16,591 nucleotides of DNA from the NCBI GenBank assembly GCA_900756495.1, contig CAAEKI010000126.1, positions 1-16,591 on the forward strand, given 5' to 3'. The translations under genes were made by a program, and so were the position numbers. Positions 14,434-16,591 of this stretch are shown here, one piece after another. This DNA comes from an uncultured Oscillospiraceae bacterium. GTDB taxonomy: Bacteria; Bacillota; Clostridia; Oscillospirales; Oscillospiraceae. The notes under the pieces are model-generated. The model searched no databases. It was not told where the DNA came from and saw only the letters and a list, made by a program, of their open reading frames with translations. Position 1 is the first letter of the stretch; each line of letters begins with the position of its first letter.

Positions 14434-15329
14434 CCGGGTATCTTGCAGCGGGTGCCGCCGTACTGCTTGCGCTGGCTGTGGTTGCCTATGACCGCTGGCA
14501 GATATCCCGCACCATCCGGCGGCTGGATGATATGCTCACTGCGGCCATGAACGGCAGCTTTTCCGAGGAGACCTTTGACGAGAGCCGCCTGTCCTCCCTG
14601 GAGAGCCGTTTGGCCCGATACCTAACGGCCAGTTTTCTGTCCGGCAGGAAGGTACAGGAGCAGAAGGAGCAGATCAGCGCCCTAATCTCCGATATCTCTC
14701 ATCAGACAAAAACACCGGTGGCCAATTTACAGCTGTATACCCAGCTGCTTCTGGAGCAGCCCCTGACACCCCAGGAGGCGGAATGCGCCCGGGTCATTTC
14801 CGCTCAGGTCGATAAACTCCAGACGCTCATTGAGGCTCTGGTCAAAACTTCAAGGCTGGAGACCGGTATCCTGGTGGTCCATCCCGAGCCCGCAGAAATC
14901 GCCTGGGTGGTAGAACGGGCCGTTGCGCAGTATGCGGCAAAAGCGGCTGGAAAAGGGATCGCCCTCACGGTGGAGCAGGCGGATGGCGCGGCGGTCTTTG
15001 ACGCCAAGTGGACGGAGGAGGCGGTATGCAACCTGCTGGACAACGCGGTGAAATACACCCCCGCCGGGGGGATGGTGACCGTGAATGTGAAAAATTACGA
15101 GCTGTTCTCCTCCATCCAGGTGGCCGATACCGGTCCAGGCATCCCAGAAACGGATCAGGCAAAAATTTTCGGGCGGTTTTACCGAGCGCCTGACAACTAT
15201 CATGCGGAGGGTGTGGGCATTGGCCTCTATCTTACCCGACAGATTGCGGAAAAACAGGGCGGATATGTGAAGGTGCAAAGCACACTCGGAAAGGGAAGCG
15301 TGTTTTCCCTCTTCCTTCCCCGCCCGTAA
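14430..15329 (+). CDS. Small membrane-anchored sensor histidine kinase
   Basis: A 299-residue kinase paired with the preceding regulator. One N-terminal membrane helix (residues 4-21) is followed directly by a cytoplasmic kinase core, so it has almost no outside sensor. The dimerisation/phosphoacceptor helix has His91 in SDISHQTKTP. The ATPase domain has the N box with Asn205 (NLLDNAVKY), the G1 box DTGPGIP (233-239) and the G2 box GVGIGL (261-266). An ATG at 14286 in the same frame is open, but the ATGA overlap with the regulator and the membrane helix position support 14430. Kinases this small usually depend on a partner, here plausibly the FtsX-type transporter encoded downstream. Confidence 0.94.
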   Translation: MTGYLAAGAAVLLALAVVAYDRWQISRTIRRLDDMLTAAMNGSFSEETFDESRLSSLESRLARYLTASFLSGRKVQEQKEQISALISDISHQTKTPVANLQLYTQLLLEQPLTPQEAECARVISAQVDKLQTLIEALVKTSRLETGILVVHPEPAEIAWVVERAVAQYAAKAAGKGIALTVEQADGAAVFDAKWTEEAVCNLLDNAVKYTPAGGMVTVNVKNYELFSSIQVADTGPGIPETDQAKIFGRFYRAPDNYHAEGVGIGLYLTRQIAEKQGGYVKVQSTLGKGSVFSLFLPRP

Positions 15330-15386
15330 CGGGCTTCTTTCAAAACTGTCACATTCTTGAAAGTATCAGGAAAGATTTTCGTGGTA

Positions 15387-15420
15387 AAGTCTGTATTGTC
15401 AAAAGACGGTACAGACTTTT
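15387..15420. promoter_or_regulatory. Inverted repeat before the ABC transporter genes
   Basis: A perfect 10-bp inverted repeat, AAAGTCTGTA (15387-15396) and TACAGACTTT (15411-15420), separated by 14 bases and followed by TTATT and the ribosome site. It overlaps a possible -10 TAAAGT (15386-15391). Just upstream, 15354-15375 holds two adjacent 11-mers (TTCTTGAAAAG, TATCAGGAAAG) that could be weak OmpR-type half-sites. The repeat could be an operator, or an RNA hairpin weakening read-through from the kinase gene. The 109-base gap after the kinase gene suggests the ABC genes have their own promoter controlled by the two-component system. Confidence 0.5.
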
Positions 15421-15438
15421 TTATTGGAGGAGAACAGC

Positions 15439-16107
15439 ATGACGATTTTACAGACTAAGGATCTGAAGAAATATTACGGCTCCGGAGATACCCAGGTAAA
15501 AGCCCTGGACGGCGTGGACCTGAGCGTGGAACAAGGTGAATTTGTGGCCATTGTGGGCACCTCCGGCTCCGGCAAGTCCACCCTCCTCCATATGCTGGGC
15601 GGGCTGGACCGGCCCACCTCGGGCACGGTCACCGTGGACGGCAAGGACATCTTTGCCCTCAAGGATGAGACCCTGACGATCTTCCGCCGCCGGAAGATCG
15701 GCTTTGTATTCCAGTCCTACAACCTGGTGCCGGTACTCAGTGTGTGGGAGAACATCATCCTGCCCATCCAGCTGGATGGGAACAAGGTGGATATGGACTA
15801 TGTCAAGGAGGTCATCGCCACTTTGGGCCTGGAGAAGAAGCTGCAAAACCTGCCCAACCAGCTTTCCGGCGGCCAGCAGCAGCGGGTGGCCATCGCCCGG
15901 GCCTTGGCCACTAAGCCCGCTATCCTTCTGGCCGACGAGCCCACTGGCAACCTGGACAGCCGAACCAGTCAGGATGTGCTCAGTCTTATGAAGGTGACCG
16001 GTCAGAAGTTTGCCCAGACCATGGTAATGATCACCCACAACGAGGAGATCGCTCAGATGGCCGACCGCATCGTCCGTATCGAGGACGGGCGGATCGTGAC
16101 GCGATAA
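15439..16107 (+). CDS. ABC transporter ATP-binding protein (MacB/BceA type)
   Basis: A 222-residue ATPase of the lipoprotein-export/peptide-resistance class (MacB, LolD, BceA). It has Walker [10 protein letters not shown] (40-48), Q-loop Gln92 in [16 protein letters not shown], signature LSGGQ (142-146), Walker B ILLADE (162-167) followed by PTGNLD, and the switch His200 in MITHNEE. A TTG five codons upstream is open, but GGAGG eight bases before the ATG at 15439 marks the true start. It is followed 13 bases later by an FtsX-like permease and preceded by a two-component system, the layout of Bce-type antimicrobial-peptide detoxification modules. The substrate is unknown. Confidence 0.96.
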   Translation: MTILQTKDLKKYYGSGDTQVKALDGVDLSVEQGEFVAIVGTSGSGKSTLLHMLGGLDRPTSGTVTVDGKDIFALKDETLTIFRRRKIGFVFQSYNLVPVLSVWENIILPIQLDGNKVDMDYVKEVIATLGLEKKLQNLPNQLSGGQQQRVAIARALATKPAILLADEPTGNLDSRTSQDVLSLMKVTGQKFAQTMVMITHNEEIAQMADRIVRIEDGRIVTR

Positions 16108-16120
16108 GGAGGCGAACGAT

Positions 16121-16591
16121 ATGAAGGTCTCCAACCGCGGCTGTATCCGCCGCCTCAGCCTGCGCTCTCTGCTCGCCAGCCGTACCAGGAATATCGTAGC
16201 AGTGCTGGCCATCGCCTTGACGGCGGTGCTTTTTACCTCTCTGTTTACCATCGCCTTCTCCATCAACGAGGGCATCCAGCAAAATACCTTCCGTCAGGTG
16301 GGCGGCTACTCCCACGGCGGCTTTAAGTATCTGGCAGAAGAACAATTTGAAGCATTAAAGGACGATCCTCTGATCGCCCAGTGGGGGCTGCGCCGCTTTC
16401 TGGGCATGCCCGCGGAGGAGCCGTTCAACAAGTCCCATGTGGAGATCGGCTACTCCGATGCCAATGAAGCCCGCTGGATGTACTGCGAACCGGTGGTGGG
16501 GCGGCTCCCCCAGGAGGGCACCGACGAGGCGGCCACCGACACCCACGTGCTGGAGCTGCTGGGCGTGGAGCCGGAGCTGGGGGCCCGGTTC
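16121..16591 (+). CDS. FtsX-like ABC transporter permease, N-terminal part
   Basis: The first 157 codons of a gene that runs past the window edge. A basic start (RNxRSLLASRTRN-like, residues 6-24) leads into one long membrane helix (about 25-48), then an extracytoplasmic region opening with SINEGIQQNTFRQVGGYSHG. This is the layout of FtsX/MacB-type permeases, in which a large outside domain follows the first helix. AAGGAGG before the ATG and a 13-base gap from the ATPase gene make it the membrane partner of that ATPase. The outside domain may sense the substrate for the kinase. Total length and number of helices cannot be judged here. Confidence 0.88.
   Translation, partial: MKVSNRGCIRRLSLRSLLASRTRNIVAVLAIALTAVLFTSLFTIAFSINEGIQQNTFRQVGGYSHGGFKYLAEEQFEALKDDPLIAQWGLRRFLGMPAEEPFNKSHVEIGYSDANEARWMYCEPVVGRLPQEGTDEAATDTHVLELLGVEPELGARF

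Noticed and set aside
15322..15340. Small hairpin with TTCTTT tail at the kinase stop codon
   Set aside because: Only a 5-bp stem with the stop codon in the loop; too weak to call a terminator.

Overview
The window looks like a chromosome segment from a GC-rich anaerobic Firmicute, most likely an Oscillospiraceae-type gut Clostridium of the Flavonifractor/Pseudoflavonifractor kind. This is inferred, not proven. The grounds are strong AGGAGG-type ribosome sites, a split (two-subunit) transketolase, corrinoid methyltransferase genes with a PocR-type regulator, a small one-membrane-helix histidine kinase beside an FtsX-type ABC exporter, and decayed IS110, IS30 and IS1182 pieces. No rRNA, tRNA or CRISPR array was seen.

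Layout. (1) 1-3090: the 3' end of a carbohydrate/polyol catabolic operon on the plus strand: tail of a short-chain dehydrogenase, a zinc medium-chain dehydrogenase, then transketolase N- and C-terminal subunits, closed by a strong terminator. (2) 3115-4362, minus: a 415-residue uroporphyrinogen-decarboxylase-fold (URO-D) protein without the usual His-x-Cys zinc motif. (3) 4515-5034: a decayed IS110 transposase. (4) 5420-9327, plus: a corrinoid (B12) methyl-transfer operon: PocR-AraC regulator, corrinoid protein, MtaA/CmuA-type methyltransferase with a complete H-x-C...C zinc site, and a wrecked RamA-like corrinoid reactivator. (5) 9361-10183: a graveyard of gene pieces end to end: C-termini of a flavin reductase and a MATE efflux pump, an IS1182 piece and an IS30 piece. 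(6) 10318-13467: an AraC regulator divergent from an intracellular GH3 beta-glycosidase, sharing a control region with three copies of ATTTGATAT. (7) 13498-16591: a long hairpin terminator, then a two-component system (OmpR-type regulator and small kinase) followed by an ABC ATPase and the start of an FtsX-type permease.

How the parts work together. The regulator in region 4 probably senses a small ligand through its PocR domain and switches on the corrinoid protein and methyltransferase, which would move a methyl group from an unknown donor to an acceptor. The operon has no obvious second methyltransferase, and its reactivase is dead, so the pathway must borrow these from elsewhere or be decaying. 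The minus-strand URO-D protein, on the other side of the IS110 scar, is the nearest candidate partner. The AraC/GH3 pair looks like a self-contained glycoside-use unit. The kinase/regulator/ABC set looks like a peptide- or envelope-stress detoxification module in which the transporter may act as sensor.
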